Assembly: GCA_041907145.1 (NCBI GenBank)
Contig: JAYRHW010000168.1
Location: 1-33,191, forward strand
Origin: JAFLCA01 sp041907145
GTDB lineage: Bacteria > Bdellovibrionota_C > UBA2361 > JAFLCA01
Reading direction: 5' to 3'
Length of the DNA stretch: 33,191 nucleotides
How positions within the stretch are numbered: position 1 is the first letter of the stretch; the number at the start of each line of letters is the position of its first letter. Positions 32,422 through 33,191 of this stretch are shown here, piece by piece. A program made the translations under genes and the position numbers. Under the pieces are notes generated by a model, which saw nothing but the letters and a program-made list of their open reading frames with translations, was not told the origin of the DNA and made no database searches.

Positions 32422-33123
32422 CTATCGCTTCTTTACATTCCCGCGCTTGGGTAGTGCAGCGGGTGTTTCGGAAATTTTGTCGATTATAATAAGGCTGTGG
32501 GTCAAATTGGTAGCGGGAATATTAACCGATTTGACCGCTGCAATTCGGCCTCCGAGGGCTTGAATGGCTGCTTCGGCGGCTGCTAATTCAGTTTGGGCTC
32601 CAGGGCCCTTCATAGCGACGCAGCGCCCTCCCAGCTTAGCAAAAGGCAGCGTCCAGCTCGCAAGCTGCGATAGCTCCGCCACAGCGCGGGAGGTGACAAA
32701 GTCATAGCCGGCGCGATGACTTGGATCGTGCGCGGCCACTTCGGCGCGTTCGCCGATGCAATGCACTGAAAGTTTTAATTCTTGGCTTACTGCTTCGATG
32801 AATGACAGCTTTTTCTTGACGGAATCGAGGACCGACAGGCTAAGCTCTGGATATGCAATTTTAAGCGCCACACCGGGAAATCCGGCACCGGTGCCTACAT
32901 CGAGCAATCTCCCAGACGGGTGGCAAACTGAAGCTATGCTCAAGGAATCCAAGAAATGATGAGTTGCCGTCTGCTCCGCGGGTATGCGGGTGAGGTTCAT
33001 TCGTTCGTTCCATGCGGCGAGGAGCGCAGCGTAGCGCTCAAATTGATTAAGTTGCGCTTCAGATAGATGCACTCCAAATTCTTGGGCACCCGCCTGTAAC
33101 ACCGCTCTGGGAAAGCTGCTCAT
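32422..33123 (-). CDS. rsmG: 16S rRNA (guanine527-N7)-methyltransferase
   Basis: The 233-residue SAM-dependent enzyme (GidB) methylates G527 of 16S rRNA. Marks are YAALLAAWNERMNLT, HHFLDSLSI, LLDVGTGAGFPGVALKI (SAM motif I), VLDSVKKKLSFIEAV, VTSRAVAEL and MKGPG. The C-terminus ends in a short basic tail. ATG 33123 fits the family start; TTG 33144 is an in-frame alternative. rsmG is often found with mnmG and parAB near the replication origin, but here an amine oxidase gene follows instead. A hairpin with a T-rich tail lies directly upstream. Confidence 0.95.
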   Translation of the reverse strand: MSSFPRAVLQAGAQEFGVHLSEAQLNQFERYAALLAAWNERMNLTRIPAEQTATHHFLDSLSIASVCHPSGRLLDVGTGAGFPGVALKIAYPELSLSVLDSVKKKLSFIEAVSQELKLSVHCIGERAEVAAHDPSHRAGYDFVTSRAVAELSQLASWTLPFAKLGGRCVAMKGPGAQTELAAAEAAIQALGGRIAAVKSVNIPATNLTHSLIIIDKISETPAALPKRGNVKKR

Positions 33124-33136
33124 ACCCTCTGCGCCA

Positions 33137-33168
33137 GAAAACAAAAATGCCCCTGTTTTATGCGGGCA
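33137..33168 (-). terminator. Possible terminator upstream of rsmG
   Basis: On the minus strand TGCCC (33168-33164) pairs with GGGCA (33152-33148) around an 11-nt loop and is followed by TTTTTGTTTT. The 5-bp stem is short, so this could be a weak terminator of an upstream gene outside the window, or an attenuator. It ends only about 14 nt before the rsmG ATG. Confidence 0.35.
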
Positions 33169-33191
33169 AGAATTATTACCCCGAAATCCTT

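Noticed and set aside
1..33191. CRISPR arrays, insertion sequences, integrases, toxin-antitoxin pairs
   Set aside because: No regularly spaced direct repeats of CRISPR size, no transposase or integrase motifs, and no small paired genes of that type were seen on either strand.

Overview
The window comes from a Gram-negative-type bacterial chromosome, roughly 55% GC by eye, with dense and mostly operonic genes. The MurE substrate motif DNPR points to meso-diaminopimelate peptidoglycan. The mixture of a mitochondrial-type aconitase, fumarylacetoacetase, a Rickettsia/Bdellovibrio/Myxococcus-style protein methyltransferase, a type IV pilus-type ATPase and several signalling orphans suggests a deltaproteobacterial-like, Bdellovibrionota-like or similarly deep lineage. 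I cannot name a taxon. No insertion sequence, phage gene or CRISPR array was seen.

Layout. (1) 1-3.7 kb: the 3' end of a SufS cysteine desulfurase meets a minus-strand DUF5610-like gene. A degenerate PP2C-like protein and a class I methyltransferase with a regulatory domain then run on the plus strand. (2) 3.8-10.4 kb: a tightly packed plus-strand run of yajQ, aconitase, NUDIX hydrolase, YyaL-type thioredoxin-fold protein and fumarylacetoacetase. The last four are linked by short overlaps or gaps. The run ends at a hairpin-plus-T-tract terminator lying inside the 3' end of a convergent rRNA-methyltransferase-like gene. (3) 11.5-13.7 kb: a PilB/GspE-type ATPase fused to a C-terminal receiver domain. 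(4) 13.7-17.0 kb: thyA-folA, a tRNA-Arg(UCG) that overlaps the end of folA, then glmS. (5) 17.2-28.9 kb: a division and cell-wall (dcw) cluster, mraZ-rsmH-ftsL-ftsI-murE-murF-mraY-murD-ftsW-murG. It is preceded by a good sigma70-type promoter and a 10-bp-periodic TGGGN operator array of the kind bound by MraZ. (6) 28.9-33.1 kb, all minus strand: rsmG, a Tat-exported lipoprotein-like flavin amine oxidase, a pseudo-receiver protein and an HDOD-like protein.

How the genes work together. glmS supplies the amino sugar for UDP-GlcNAc. murE, murF, murD, mraY and murG carry the precursor to lipid II, and ftsW, ftsI and ftsL use it at the septum. thyA and folA couple dTMP synthesis to folate recycling.

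The least explained part is a set of signalling-like proteins with altered active sites: a PP2C fold lacking metal-binding aspartates, a receiver lacking the phospho-acceptor aspartate and the conserved lysine, and an HDOD-like partner. These, together with the receiver-tagged pilus-type ATPase, are the best candidates for undescribed biology. Any functional link between them is inference only.
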